Of a stretch of 64,000 nt of DNA, positions 56,047 to 64,000 are shown in pieces. The DNA lies in assembly GCF_900111345.1 (NCBI RefSeq), contig NZ_FOGY01000001.1:124001-188000 (forward strand), given 5' to 3'. This stretch comes from Psychrobacillus sp. OK032. GTDB lineage: Bacteria > Bacillota > Bacilli > Bacillales_A > Planococcaceae. The notes below the pieces were generated by a model, which worked only from the letters and a program-made list of their open reading frames with translations, had not been told where the DNA came from and did not search any database. Position numbers and translations under genes: made by a program. Each line of letters begins with the position of its first letter. Within the stretch, counting starts at the first letter, position 1.

Positions 56047-57264
56047 TTACTCTGCTGCGACAATTTGTAAATCATCGTTATATGTGGCAATGAATACTTC
56101 GTCAATACCAAATGCTTCATGGTTATCCTTTGTGAAAGGTTCTGATTTTATTGCTGTTACACCTTCAAAGTCTGTGAAGGATTCAATTTGATCGCGAATT
56201 TTTTCACTATCTAAACCAACCTTTGTTATAGCATCCAAGATAAGTTTTGCACTGTCATATCCTTGTGCCGTAGCAATAGGGAATACGTCTTCACCATACG
56301 TATCCATTACTTTTTCATGGAATTTTTTTGCTACATCATTTTGATCGATCGTAAATGACTGTACAAAGAATAGATCACCCTTCACAAGATCTCCAACTAG
56401 ATTTAAAACAGTAGGGTCACCTGTAGCCCAAGTCGCGTAAATAGGAGCATCCAACCCTTCGTTAAAACGAGCTTCAAGTAACTTTGCTGACTGTGGTGCA
56501 AGCCCGTAGAAGATAACTGCTTCCACCCCTGCATTATTCATTTCACGAATAGAAGGCTCTAGATTCAATTCCTTTGGATCAAAGGCTGAAATAACAGTCG
56601 GTTCCATATTGTAGTTTTCCTTCATTTGCTTAACAATATCTTCTCTTCCACCTTGCCCGTACCCTTCCGTATCATGGATGACACCAAGTTTCGTAAGTCC
56701 TTGTTTATCGATAAGCTCTTTTAAAATAGCGGACACTTGAACCCCATCAAGAGGAGCCACACGGAAAATATAGTTTTTATCAGCATCTTTAAACTCTTGA
56801 GTGATTTGTGTACCTGTAGCTACTGGTACAACTTCAGGAATCTTTGCCTCTTGAGTAAATTGAATGTGAGCCATGGCATTCCCAGAGTTAGCAGGTCCAA
56901 CTAAGGCTACAATATTATCTTGACTAATTAATTTTTGAACAATCTCGACAGACTTTTCTGGTTTAGCTTCATCATCATATAGGACTAGATTTGCATTTTG
57001 TCCTTCATAGCCACCAGCATCGTTAAACTCTTTAACAGCTAGGTCCACACCTCTTTTTACTCCTTCACCAAATAGAGCCGTGCCACCCGACATAGAAATA
57101 GCTAAACCTATGTTAAAGGGCTCCTTACTTGAAGAATCCCCAGAATCACTACTAGCTGCGGTATTTGTATTTGTTTTTGTTTCTTCTACCTTCGGACTAC
57201 ATCCTGCTAAAATTGTAAATAATACCATAAAAGCCACTAGAATGATTGCACTTGATTTTTTCAA
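56047..57264 (-). CDS. ABC transporter substrate-binding lipoprotein (LivJ-like)
   Basis: A 405-residue type I periplasmic-binding-fold lipoprotein: signal MKKSSAIILVAFMVLFTILA with lipobox Cys22, Ser/Asp-rich linker to residue 48, then PFNIGLAISMSGGTALFGEG, VVLYDDEAKPEKSVEI-like region and VALVGPANSGNAM. TTG start after GGGGATGG. First gene of the transporter operon. Substrate not predictable. Confidence 0.9.
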   Translation of the reverse strand: MKKSSAIILVAFMVLFTILAGCSPKVEETKTNTNTAASSDSGDSSSKEPFNIGLAISMSGGTALFGEGVKRGVDLAVKEFNDAGGYEGQNANLVLYDDEAKPEKSVEIVQKLISQDNIVALVGPANSGNAMAHIQFTQEAKIPEVVPVATGTQITQEFKDADKNYIFRVAPLDGVQVSAILKELIDKQGLTKLGVIHDTEGYGQGGREDIVKQMKENYNMEPTVISAFDPKELNLEPSIREMNNAGVEAVIFYGLAPQSAKLLEARFNEGLDAPIYATWATGDPTVLNLVGDLVKGDLFFVQSFTIDQNDVAKKFHEKVMDTYGEDVFPIATAQGYDSAKLILDAITKVGLDSEKIRDQIESFTDFEGVTAIKSEPFTKDNHEAFGIDEVFIATYNDDLQIVAAE

Positions 57265-57360
57265 AATAATTCCATCCCCTTTTTAATAAACTCAAAGTTC
57301 GCCTATTGGCATTACCAGCATAATGAAAGAAAAATACCGTTTATTAATACTCTTTCTTAT

Positions 57361-57597
57361 TGGACTGTGTAGCCACCATAAATAACAATAAATATCCGGT
57401 AATACCCATCACTCTTTTTGATTTGTCTATTTTTCAATAAGTTCCCAATCCCAATCCTCAACCCTACAATTATTTGAAATAATCGTAAGATCTTTTAACC
57501 CCCTTTCGATATAACCCCAAGATATATTTTTCAGGTATACCTACTAGTCCAAATCCTTCAAAGAGAAATGTATTTCCACCTTTGATCAATTGAAAAA
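57361..57597 (-). pseudogene. 3-oxoacid CoA-transferase subunit A, N-terminal remnant
   Basis: In successive frames the minus strand spells LIKGGNTFLFEGFGLVGIPE, then KGVK, DLTIISNNCRVEDWDWELIEK-stop, and QIKKSDGY, which follows residues about 15-85 of ScoA. At least two frameshifts and one stop break it, and the rest is absent. It continues straight from the ScoB remnant upstream. Confidence 0.75.
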
Positions 57598-57899
57598 ATT
57601 TCCTTCCATCCAATTAACTTCTCAACAAATAACGTTGCTTCTGTTGATTGAATGACATCTTGGATTGTATATCCTTCAAACACTTCTCTAACTTCAAGTT
57701 TACGTGCTGCAACTTCAGTTAATGCCCTTTCTTTAATAATTTTATTGACCACTCCCTTCCCTGTTAGAGGTAGTGAACATTCCTTTTTAATTTTTGGTGA
57801 ACCATCTTTTGAGACATGATCCATTATGACAATATTTTTTTCACCATGAACTAAATCCAATGCACCTCCCATGCCTATAATCATCTTTCCTTGAATCAT
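57558..57899 (-). pseudogene. 3-oxoacid CoA-transferase subunit B, C-terminal remnant
   Basis: A 113-codon frame that matches only the last 95 or so residues of ScoB (GMGGALDLVHGEKNIVIMDH, CSLPLTGKGVVNKII, GYTIQDVIQSTEA). The catalytic N-terminal part is gone. The final 17 codons run into the ScoA-like sequence in another frame. The order B then A is the reverse of the normal operon. Confidence 0.75.
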
Positions 57900-58132
57900 C
57901 CAATTGTCCTATATAAAACTAGTATTCTCAGAAAATTCAAAATCTATTTAATTAGTATTAAAACAGAATATTTAAATAATTGCAACGTTATGTTTTAGGG
58001 CTATGGTGGGCAATAACTTTAGGTAGTCCGAAAAATCGGAATATGTTGATAGAGTAGATTTGGAAAATAAATAAAAGTGAAAATAAAAAAATCCGATATT
58101 TCGGATTTTTGTCCAAAATATAGGAAATTAGG
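57900..58132. other. Gap with a hairpin only
   Basis: AT-rich; a terminator-like palindrome aaaaatccgatatttcggat followed by ttt lies at 58087-58111. No gene seen. Confidence 0.5.
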
Positions 58133-58243
58133 TCATAAGTTATGTTTTTTTTCATAGAAGGTTGAACGGCTAATGCACAATTTTTCTACAATTTTCATTT
58201 TTTCTCGCTCGTTTTCGACAGCAGGACCTGGTAAATTTTCAAT
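58133..58243 (-). pseudogene. C-terminal remnant of a sigma-54-dependent activator
   Basis: Minus strand frame IENLPGPAVENEREKMKIVE then KLCISRSTFYEKKHNL-stop resembles the linker and Fis-type helix-turn-helix at the end of sigma-54 activators, with part of the first helix deleted. Next to CoA-transferase remnants, which such activators often control. From 58244 to 58766 no gene could be supported. Confidence 0.5.
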
Positions 58244-58766
58244 TCAATCTTGCCTTTATTTCACCTCTAATCTTCTACAAGTTAATTCACAGGAAATGTT
58301 AAGCAAGAGACATTTTAAGTAGGTACTTTGATACATTTTCCATAATGAAAATAGAACTTTGATTCAATACATTAGTGCATAGTTCTTTTAGTCTGTTGGA
58401 AGAATCCTCTAAGTTTCTTCACTAATTTTTTCTGGATATGTTATAAGGCATTCTAGTCCGCCATTTTTAATTGCTCGACATACACGTACATTATCTGACG
58501 AATATTAACTGGATAATTTTTTTATTATTTTTTACATACCTAATTAAATTCTACCCTAGTTTTTGTATCACCATCGTACTCTCCTACTTTACTATCTCTA
58601 ATATATATTCATATCTCCTTCAACAGTCTTTCTTGCTTTTTGATAATATTCTAGTAATTTTAGAACTCTCTTTTTGAAAAAGAGCAGTCCGAATGTAAAT
58701 AATATTCCAACCTCTACTCAGAATTTCTCACTATAAATCAGGTTCGATTGATTGCTTTGGACTTTA

Positions 58767-60152
58767 TTAGTTGGTTATTATTGCATTTATTTTGGCGTAC
58801 TGTTTGGCTGGATGATGTTCTGGCAATTGATTTCCTTTTCCAAACAAGTTATCGCGTAAGCTTGTTCCGTCATACTCTGTTCGCAACAATCCTCTTTCCT
58901 GTAAAATTGGAACGACAAGTTCGATAAAATCTTTAAATGTTCCAGGTGTAATCGCATATGCGATATTAAAGCCGTCGACTCCAGCTTCATTTACCCACTC
59001 TTCCATCGTATCTGCTACTTGTTCAGAAGAACCTACCGTAAATGCACCCATACCACCAATTCCAATAAACTCTTTAATATCATCTACTGTCCATTTTTTT
59101 TCCGAATCAATTTTTGTAAAGTTCTCTAATGTTGATCGGATAGAGTCATTTTCAATATATTCAAGATGTTGTTGTGGATCATATCCAGATAAATCAATTC
59201 CAGTCCAACCTCCAAACAGAGCAAGTGCCCCCTCATGACTGATGTGATTCTTGTAATCATTATATTTTTCATAAGCTTCTTCCTCTGTTTTACCTACAAT
59301 TGGCGTGAACATTGTTAGAATTTTTACTTCTTCCTTCGAACGTCCTGCACGCTCTACTTGCTCCCGTAACCTCTGCACAGAGTGCTTGGCTGCTTTTATG
59401 GTCGGTGCTGCGATAAATATGCTCTCTGCATTTTTGCCAGCAAATGCACTTCCTTTTGGAGATGCACCTGCTTGGTAAAGAACCGGAGTTCTTTGCAGGG
59501 ATGGTTCGGTTAAATGAGCTCCAGGTACTTTAAAATACTTTCCTTCATGATTAATATCATGTACCTTACTAGGATCTGCATAAACTCGCTTTACTTTATC
59601 CTTTACAACAGCGTCATCTTCCCAGCTTCCTTCCCAAAGCTTGTAGCATACTTCTAAGTATTCTGCAGCGATATCGTACCGTTCATCGTGATTCACCTGG
59701 TCTTCTAAACCTATATTGACAGCTGCACTTTTCAAATAAGAAGTTACAATATTCCACCCAACACGCCCTTTTGTCAAATGGTCTAATGTAGACATGCGCC
59801 GTGCAAATGTGTAAGGATGTTCATGGCTTACAGATGCAGTCACTCCAAAACCGAGATGCTTGGTCACCGCTGACATTAATGGAACGACCAGTAACGGATC
59901 ATTGACTGGCGATTGGGCCCCTTGACGGACAGCTGCATCCCTTGAACCTTTGTAAACATCGTATGTTCCTAAGACATCCGCAAGAAAAATCGCGTCAAAC
60001 TGTCCCTTTTCCAATAGTTTGGCTAGTTCTGTCCAATACTCGCTATCCTTGTATTTATGGGATTCATCATCTGGATGCGTCCATAATCCAGGTGATTGAT
60101 GCCCAACACAATTCATATCAAATGCGTTCAAGTAAATTCGTTTATTAGTCAT
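58767..60152 (-). CDS. FMN-dependent monooxygenase of the NtaA/SnaA/DszA family
   Basis: A 461-residue luciferase-like flavin monooxygenase, working with FMNH2 from a separate reductase. Family signatures MNCVGHQSPGLWTHPDD, FLADVLGTYDVY, HPYTFARRMSTLDHLTKGRVGWNIVTS and LYQAGASPKGSAFAGKNAE are clear. Relatives attack organosulfur compounds or chelators. The SAM riboswitch in front argues for sulfur scavenging. ATG at 60152 is eight bases after AAGGAGG. Confidence 0.9.
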   Translation of the reverse strand: MTNKRIYLNAFDMNCVGHQSPGLWTHPDDESHKYKDSEYWTELAKLLEKGQFDAIFLADVLGTYDVYKGSRDAAVRQGAQSPVNDPLLVVPLMSAVTKHLGFGVTASVSHEHPYTFARRMSTLDHLTKGRVGWNIVTSYLKSAAVNIGLEDQVNHDERYDIAAEYLEVCYKLWEGSWEDDAVVKDKVKRVYADPSKVHDINHEGKYFKVPGAHLTEPSLQRTPVLYQAGASPKGSAFAGKNAESIFIAAPTIKAAKHSVQRLREQVERAGRSKEEVKILTMFTPIVGKTEEEAYEKYNDYKNHISHEGALALFGGWTGIDLSGYDPQQHLEYIENDSIRSTLENFTKIDSEKKWTVDDIKEFIGIGGMGAFTVGSSEQVADTMEEWVNEAGVDGFNIAYAITPGTFKDFIELVVPILQERGLLRTEYDGTSLRDNLFGKGNQLPEHHPAKQYAKINAIITN

Positions 60153-60297
60153 ATTCAATTCCTCCTTCATTTGGTAGTTCCTTATCCTTCTGCTATTTTA
60201 TAACTCTTGAATAAGCTCACTCATGTTCATTTCCCTTACTTTTTTTAGAGCATTCCTTAGGTATCTATTTTCTTCGTCTTTGCGTTTATAGAAATAA

Positions 60298-60335
60298 AAA
60301 GCCCCCTTTTCTCAATTTAGAGAAAAGGGGGCTTG
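60298..60335 (-). terminator. Expression-platform terminator of the SAM riboswitch
   Basis: Strong stem AGCCCCCTTTTCTC / GAGAAAAGGGGGCT followed by TTTTTATTTC on the minus strand, 150 bases before the monooxygenase start. It would stop transcription when SAM is bound. Confidence 0.9.
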
Positions 60336-60353
60336 AATAATTATTTTATCCCG

Positions 60354-60457
60354 CTCTTATCTCCAAGAAAGTTTCTTGCTGGAATTAGCACCTTTCTGAC
60401 ATAGTCAGAGGTTGCTGAAGCGTCAACGGGCCAGTCCCTCGGCTTCTCTTGATAAGA
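60354..60457 (-). ncRNA. SAM-I (S-box) riboswitch
   Basis: Minus strand contains the ordered S-box cores: CTTATCAAGAGAAGC at the 5' end, GAGGGACTGGCCCG, GACGCTTCAGCAACC, a variable hairpin CTGACTATGTCAG, AAGGTGCTAATTCCAGCAAG, and the closing AGATAAG that pairs with CTTATC. It senses S-adenosylmethionine and controls the monooxygenase gene below. Confidence 0.95.
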
Positions 60458-60459
60458 AG

Positions 60460-60705
60460 TTATTATTCAATTAGGTAAGCGTATTTAAAAGTTTAAAATA
60501 AAAATATGCTCATATTTTTATTAAAATTACTATGTGATGATTCTAGTCTAGAAAGAATTTAATGTCAATAGTTATTTTTGAAATACTCAAAATATTGCAA
60601 CTAACCTTAACGCGTGTTCCATGTGTTAGAAACAAACATGAAAATTTAAACGTTCACGATTGTTTGAATTAACGTGAATATTTCTAGCATATGGTCGCTG
60701 AAAAG
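60460..60705. other. Gap between riboswitch and rqcH-tail copy C
   Basis: AT-rich, with a small inverted repeat around cgttcacg...cgtgaata near 60651-60680. No gene seen; it must contain the promoter of the riboswitch transcript. Confidence 0.4.
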
Positions 60706-60775
60706 GATCGGCAAATGAAGAAATAAGAAATGGTTATCAAGACGGCTTTGTTAGTCACTTGATAACCATTTTTGT
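60706..60775 (+). repeat. Copy C of the rqcH tail and its terminator
   Basis: gcaaatgaagaaataagaaa followed by tggttatcaagacggctttg and the closing ttgataacca repeats the end of copy B (52331-52395). The rqcH-coding part is reduced to the last codons. The hairpin also works on the minus strand as terminator of the histidine kinase gene. Confidence 0.8.
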
Positions 60776-60776
60776 T

Positions 60777-62087
60777 TTATTTTTTCAACGGTATCCAACC
60801 TGTTAAGATAGCACCGCCCTCCGTATGATTTCCTACAGCTAAATCACCGCCGTGTAACCGAATGATTCTTTGTGAAATAGTTAATCCTAACCCGCTTCCT
60901 CCGGTCAAGCGATTTCTCGATACTTCTCCGCGATATAATGGTTCGAAAACACGTTGAAGCTCCTCTGATGTGAAGCCTTCTCCAGTATCTTGTACGGCAA
61001 ACACTATTTTGTTCCCATCTTTATAACATTGGATTAAAATTTTTCCCTTTTGAGGTGTATGTCTGACAGCATTATCGATTATGTTGTTCATAGCTCGGTT
61101 TAATAAATACCAGTCACCAATAATTACACAATCGTCCCCCAAATGATTCAAAGTGATCGAAATATTCTTTTGCCGAGCAAGCATACTCAGACTTTCAATT
61201 GAATGTTGTAAAAGGTTTGGAAAGTCAACAATGGCTTTTTTTAGTTCCAACTCCAAGTATTCCGTCTTTGTATAAGTAAAAAGATCCTCAACAAGTCGGT
61301 CTAGCTGTGCTGATTTTTCCTTACAAACGGCGAGATACTTGGCCATTTTATCCGGCGAATCAGCAATACCTTGCTCTAAGCCATCTAAATATCCTCGTAA
61401 GGCGAATAACGGAGTTCGTAAATCATGAGCTACAGCAGCAATTACAAATCGACGTTGTTCTTCAAGTTCTACTTGTTTTTGAATCGATTCCTTTAGGCCT
61501 TTCACCATAACTTTAAATCCTTCATGAACTTCAGCAATTTCTGTAATTCTAGAAATAGGTAACTCTACATCTAGGTTCCCCTCTGCTATTTGCCGAACAT
61601 TAGCACTCATTTGTTCAAGAGGCTTCAGAATATACTTCCGCATTACAAGTGCAATTATAATTATAGCCATTATTAACCCAACGATTGTAGCAACCATTTG
61701 AATGGATCTAGAATTTGCGTAAGAGATTTCAACCCTTGCTTTTATTTCCCCGTTGTCAATGATTGAAAATCTCTCCGAGTGCAAAAATGATTGGTCAGGG
61801 TTAGTGGTGAAAATAAGCTGATTCGATTCAGAATGTATGGATACATCCATATTTAATTCTTGTAACTGTCTTGTTAATCGTTCTTGCCAGGTAGGATTCA
61901 TCCAATTATGCGAATTTGACTCTATCGAGTGAATAGTCGTTTCTAAATGTTCTTTTTGTATATCATTCATTCCAATACGAAATGATTTTGTTTCAATGAA
62001 ATTGCTTGTTACAAAAAATAACCATGGTAATAACAAAATGAAAAATAAACAAATTATAGTAAACGTTTGAATTCTTGTCGTTCTCAT
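60777..62087 (-). CDS. Sensor histidine kinase
   Basis: A 436-residue membrane kinase: helix 1 at about 9-31, extracellular sensor to about 130, helix 2 at 130-150, HAMP domain, H box VIAAVAHDLRTPLFALRGYL with the phospho-His, N box NNIIDNAVRHT, G boxes DTGEGFTSEE and GGSGLGLTISQRI. Directly follows its response regulator gene; stimulus unknown. Confidence 0.93.
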   Translation of the reverse strand: MRTTRIQTFTIICLFFILLLPWLFFVTSNFIETKSFRIGMNDIQKEHLETTIHSIESNSHNWMNPTWQERLTRQLQELNMDVSIHSESNQLIFTTNPDQSFLHSERFSIIDNGEIKARVEISYANSRSIQMVATIVGLIMAIIIIALVMRKYILKPLEQMSANVRQIAEGNLDVELPISRITEIAEVHEGFKVMVKGLKESIQKQVELEEQRRFVIAAVAHDLRTPLFALRGYLDGLEQGIADSPDKMAKYLAVCKEKSAQLDRLVEDLFTYTKTEYLELELKKAIVDFPNLLQHSIESLSMLARQKNISITLNHLGDDCVIIGDWYLLNRAMNNIIDNAVRHTPQKGKILIQCYKDGNKIVFAVQDTGEGFTSEELQRVFEPLYRGEVSRNRLTGGSGLGLTISQRIIRLHGGDLAVGNHTEGGAILTGWIPLKK

Positions 62088-62088
62088 T

Positions 62089-62775
62089 TTACTCTCCTCT
62101 AAAGCGATAGCCTATACCCCACACGTTGACTATAAATTTTGGGTCGTTCGGGACCGCTTCAATTTTCTCCCGAAGGCGACTGAGATGAACGCGAACGGTG
62201 TGCTTGTCACCAACTCCACCCCAAAATTTTCCTAGTAACTGTTCATATGAGAAAACCATTTTCGGATGTTCTGCAAAAAATTGTAGTAATTCATATTCTT
62301 TCGGTGTAAGAGAGATGTTGTTTCCTCCTACCAACACTTCCCTAGTTGATAAATTCATAGTAAGGCTACCATGTTCTATGCTCCTATTGCCAAACTCCTT
62401 CCGTGAACTGGATCTTCGTAACACCGCTTTTACTCTAGCAACTATCTCACCAAGTGAAGCAGTTTTTACGATATAATCATCGCCTCCTAGCACGAGGCCT
62501 CGAATCTTGTCTGTATCATCACTTCGAGCACTCAAAAAAAGAATAGGCACATCGCTTTCCTCACGAATTTCCCTACATAAATCGAAACCATTTTGTCCTG
62601 GCATCATAATATCAAGAACGATACAATCAATGGTTTCTCGATAGAGGATTCCTCGTACTTGAGCAGAATTGTCAGCGGTTTTCACAAGAAATCCGTCATT
62701 CTCTAAGAAGTCCCTCAATAGTTCGACAATGCTAATGTCATCATCTACTACAAGAATCGTATGTTTCTCCTTCAC
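62089..62775 (-). CDS. OmpR-family response regulator
   Basis: A 228-residue regulator. Receiver domain with DDD near 11-13, phospho-acceptor Asp in CIVLDIMMPG and Lys in IVKTASLGE; C-terminal winged-helix DNA-binding domain (SLTPKEYELLQFFAEHP, VRVHLSRLREKIE, VWGIGYRF). GTG start after GGAGGGG. Forms a pair with the kinase gene behind it. Confidence 0.94.
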   Translation of the reverse strand: MKEKHTILVVDDDISIVELLRDFLENDGFLVKTADNSAQVRGILYRETIDCIVLDIMMPGQNGFDLCREIREESDVPILFLSARSDDTDKIRGLVLGGDDYIVKTASLGEIVARVKAVLRRSSSRKEFGNRSIEHGSLTMNLSTREVLVGGNNISLTPKEYELLQFFAEHPKMVFSYEQLLGKFWGGVGDKHTVRVHLSRLREKIEAVPNDPKFIVNVWGIGYRFRGE

Positions 62776-63099
62776 CGCTACCCCTCCTTTTCTCCAATGC
62801 CTCTTACTAAAATTAACTTGTATTTAGGTTAACATTTCCCTCATAAGAAAAGAACTTAGTACGAACGATTGTGATTGTTTTGTGATATTTTTATACCTTT
62901 AATTGAGATACTTAACGATTATTCTATTATTGGGAGCCAGAAGCAGAGCATCTATAACAAAACTGTTGGAATCTACTTTTGGGTCACCAGTTTGAAGAGT
63001 GGAATATCAAAGATTGTAAAAAGCTTCTAACTTTAAATGTGAGAAGAGATTTACAATCGAAGAAAATTAGTAATCAAAAGTAAAGCGGAGGTAATAAAT
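62776..63099. other. Divergent intergenic region
   Basis: About 320 bases between the response regulator and the DJ-1 gene, AT-rich, presumably carrying both promoters. No clear operator or further gene was seen. Confidence 0.4.
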
Positions 63100-64000
63100 A
63101 TGCATATTCAAATAATATTGTTTGATGGATTTGATTTATTAGATGTAATTGCACCTTATGAAGTGTTTACTGCAGCTGCAATGTACGCAAGCGAAGAGGT
63201 TAGCGTTAAGCTAGTATCAGCTGAAGGTGAACGAATGGTGACAAGTGGAGTAAATCAATTACAACTTCAGGCGAGCGATAGACTTGATGTAAATAAGAAA
63301 GGCATCATTCTTGTTCCAGGTGCATCTGGTTCAATTCATTCTAAAGGTTCAGATTCTATACCTGTTAAATTACAGAAAACAACTGAAACAATATTAAGCC
63401 CTCTACTAAAAGAGGCGATTCAAAACCCCGATATGCTTATTTCCACAGTTTGTGGGGGCTCCCTCATACTAGCAATGAATGGTTTATTAACAGGACGCCA
63501 TGCAGTTACACATCATATGGGAATGGACCTTCTAAGTGCAACAGAAGCAATCCCTGTAAATGCACGTATTGTAGATGATGGAAATCTCATTACTTGTGGG
63601 GGTGTTACTTCAGGGTTAGATCTTGCCCTTTACTTAGTTGAACGAGAGTTTGGCCCCCGTATAGCACACGCTGTAGAACAATTATTTGAGTACGAGCGTA
63701 GAGGTACCGTTTGGAAAGCAGAGGGAAACACACCTAAAGAAATTCCAAAAGTAAACCCACTTGAAGCAGCAGATGAGACTTCTTTTATCCAAACTAAAGA
63801 GACAATAGATTTTCAAGGAATGTGGGATACGACAATTTCTACACCTGTGGGAAAACTTTCGGTTTTATTTAATATAACTACTGAAAATGGCCAAATAGCT
63901 GGTACAGCAAAGCAAGGGGACGATATTGTTGATTTAGATAATCTTGTACTAGAAGGTGGGCAATTAAAGTGGACCATGAAAGTGAACAAACCTATGCGTC
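63100..64000 (+). CDS. DJ-1/PfpI family protein with C-terminal extension (runs off the right edge)
   Basis: Open for 300 codons from the ATG at 63100 (GCGGAGGT seven bases before) to the window end. Residues 1-190 are a DJ-1/PfpI domain: ILFDGFDLLDVIAPYEVF, VPGASGSIHSKG, nucleophile in STVCGGSLILAMNGLL, then THHMGMD and CGGVTSGLDLALYLVERE, close to isonitrile hydratase-like proteins. From about 240 a second domain starts (GMWDTTISTPVGKLSVLFNI) resembling small lipocalin- or SCP-like modules. Function unknown. Confidence 0.85.
   Translation, partial: MHIQIILFDGFDLLDVIAPYEVFTAAAMYASEEVSVKLVSAEGERMVTSGVNQLQLQASDRLDVNKKGIILVPGASGSIHSKGSDSIPVKLQKTTETILSPLLKEAIQNPDMLISTVCGGSLILAMNGLLTGRHAVTHHMGMDLLSATEAIPVNARIVDDGNLITCGGVTSGLDLALYLVEREFGPRIAHAVEQLFEYERRGTVWKAEGNTPKEIPKVNPLEAADETSFIQTKETIDFQGMWDTTISTPVGKLSVLFNITTENGQIAGTAKQGDDIVDLDNLVLEGGQLKWTMKVNKPMR

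Noticed and set aside
58471-58677. Plus-strand 68-codon hydrophobic frame
   Set aside because: Low-complexity AT-rich translation, no ribosome site, no neighbours that would explain it.

Overview
The window is chromosomal DNA of an endospore-forming, low-GC Gram-positive bacterium of the order Bacillales, most likely family Planococcaceae/Caryophanaceae (Psychrobacillus-, Lysinibacillus- or Sporosarcina-like). Reasons: the gene order from gmk to rplS on the minus strand is the Bacillus subtilis order almost gene for gene; a spoVM gene is present between thiN and rpmB; Shine-Dalgarno sites are strong GGAGG types with frequent GTG and TTG starts; and several families of long palindromic intergenic repeats of the kind common in this family are scattered through it. 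The genus is an inference.

Region 1 (1-35.9 kb) is conserved core. On the minus strand, read from high to low coordinates: gmk, rpoZ, coaBC, priA, def, fmt, rsmB, prpC, prkC, rsgA, rpe, thiN, spoVM; then (after the plus-strand rpmB) yloU, fakA, sdaAB, sdaAA, recG; then fapR, plsX, fabD, fabG, acpP; then rnc, smc, ftsY, ylxM, ffh, rpsP, khpA, rimM, trmD, rplS; and the start of a signal peptidase gene at the left edge. These cover translation (L19, S16, L28, TrmD, RimM, Fmt, Def, RsmB, RsgA), protein targeting (Ffh, FtsY, YlxM), chromosome and DNA work (Smc, PriA, RecG), phospholipid synthesis under FapR, and the PrkC/PrpC signalling pair. rqcH is divergent from gmk; the yicC- and remA-type genes usually found between them, and ylqD between rimM and khpA, are missing.

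Region 2 (35.9-60.7 kb) is an accessory zone inserted behind rqcH. It begins with a truncated tRNA-Val-like 3' end and a broken tyrosine-integrase gene. It then carries a lone heme O synthase, a cyclic-2,3-diphosphoglycerate-synthetase-like GTPase, a comparatively GC-rich acyl-CoA synthetase, a DJ-1 protein, a complete Lsr-type autoinducer-2 uptake and phosphorylation system (LsrB, LsrC, LsrD, LsrA, LsrK) accompanied by an aldolase/pseudo-dehydrogenase and a cupin instead of LsrF and LsrG, a branched-chain-amino-acid-type ABC transporter with a fused permease-ATPase, wreckage of a 3-oxoacid CoA-transferase operon, and a flavin-dependent monooxygenase behind a SAM (S-box) riboswitch. Two degraded copies of the rqcH 3' end and/or its terminator occur inside this zone (52.2 and 60.7 kb), which suggests that modules were added stepwise at the rqcH tail.

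Region 3 (60.8-64 kb) holds an OmpR/EnvZ-type two-component system and the first 300 codons of a DJ-1/PfpI protein that runs off the right edge.

The strongest leads are the variant AI-2 module with a start-codon-less aldolase/pseudo-SDR fusion, the repeated rqcH tail, and a covarying structured repeat placed at the stop codons of recG, priA and rpoZ.
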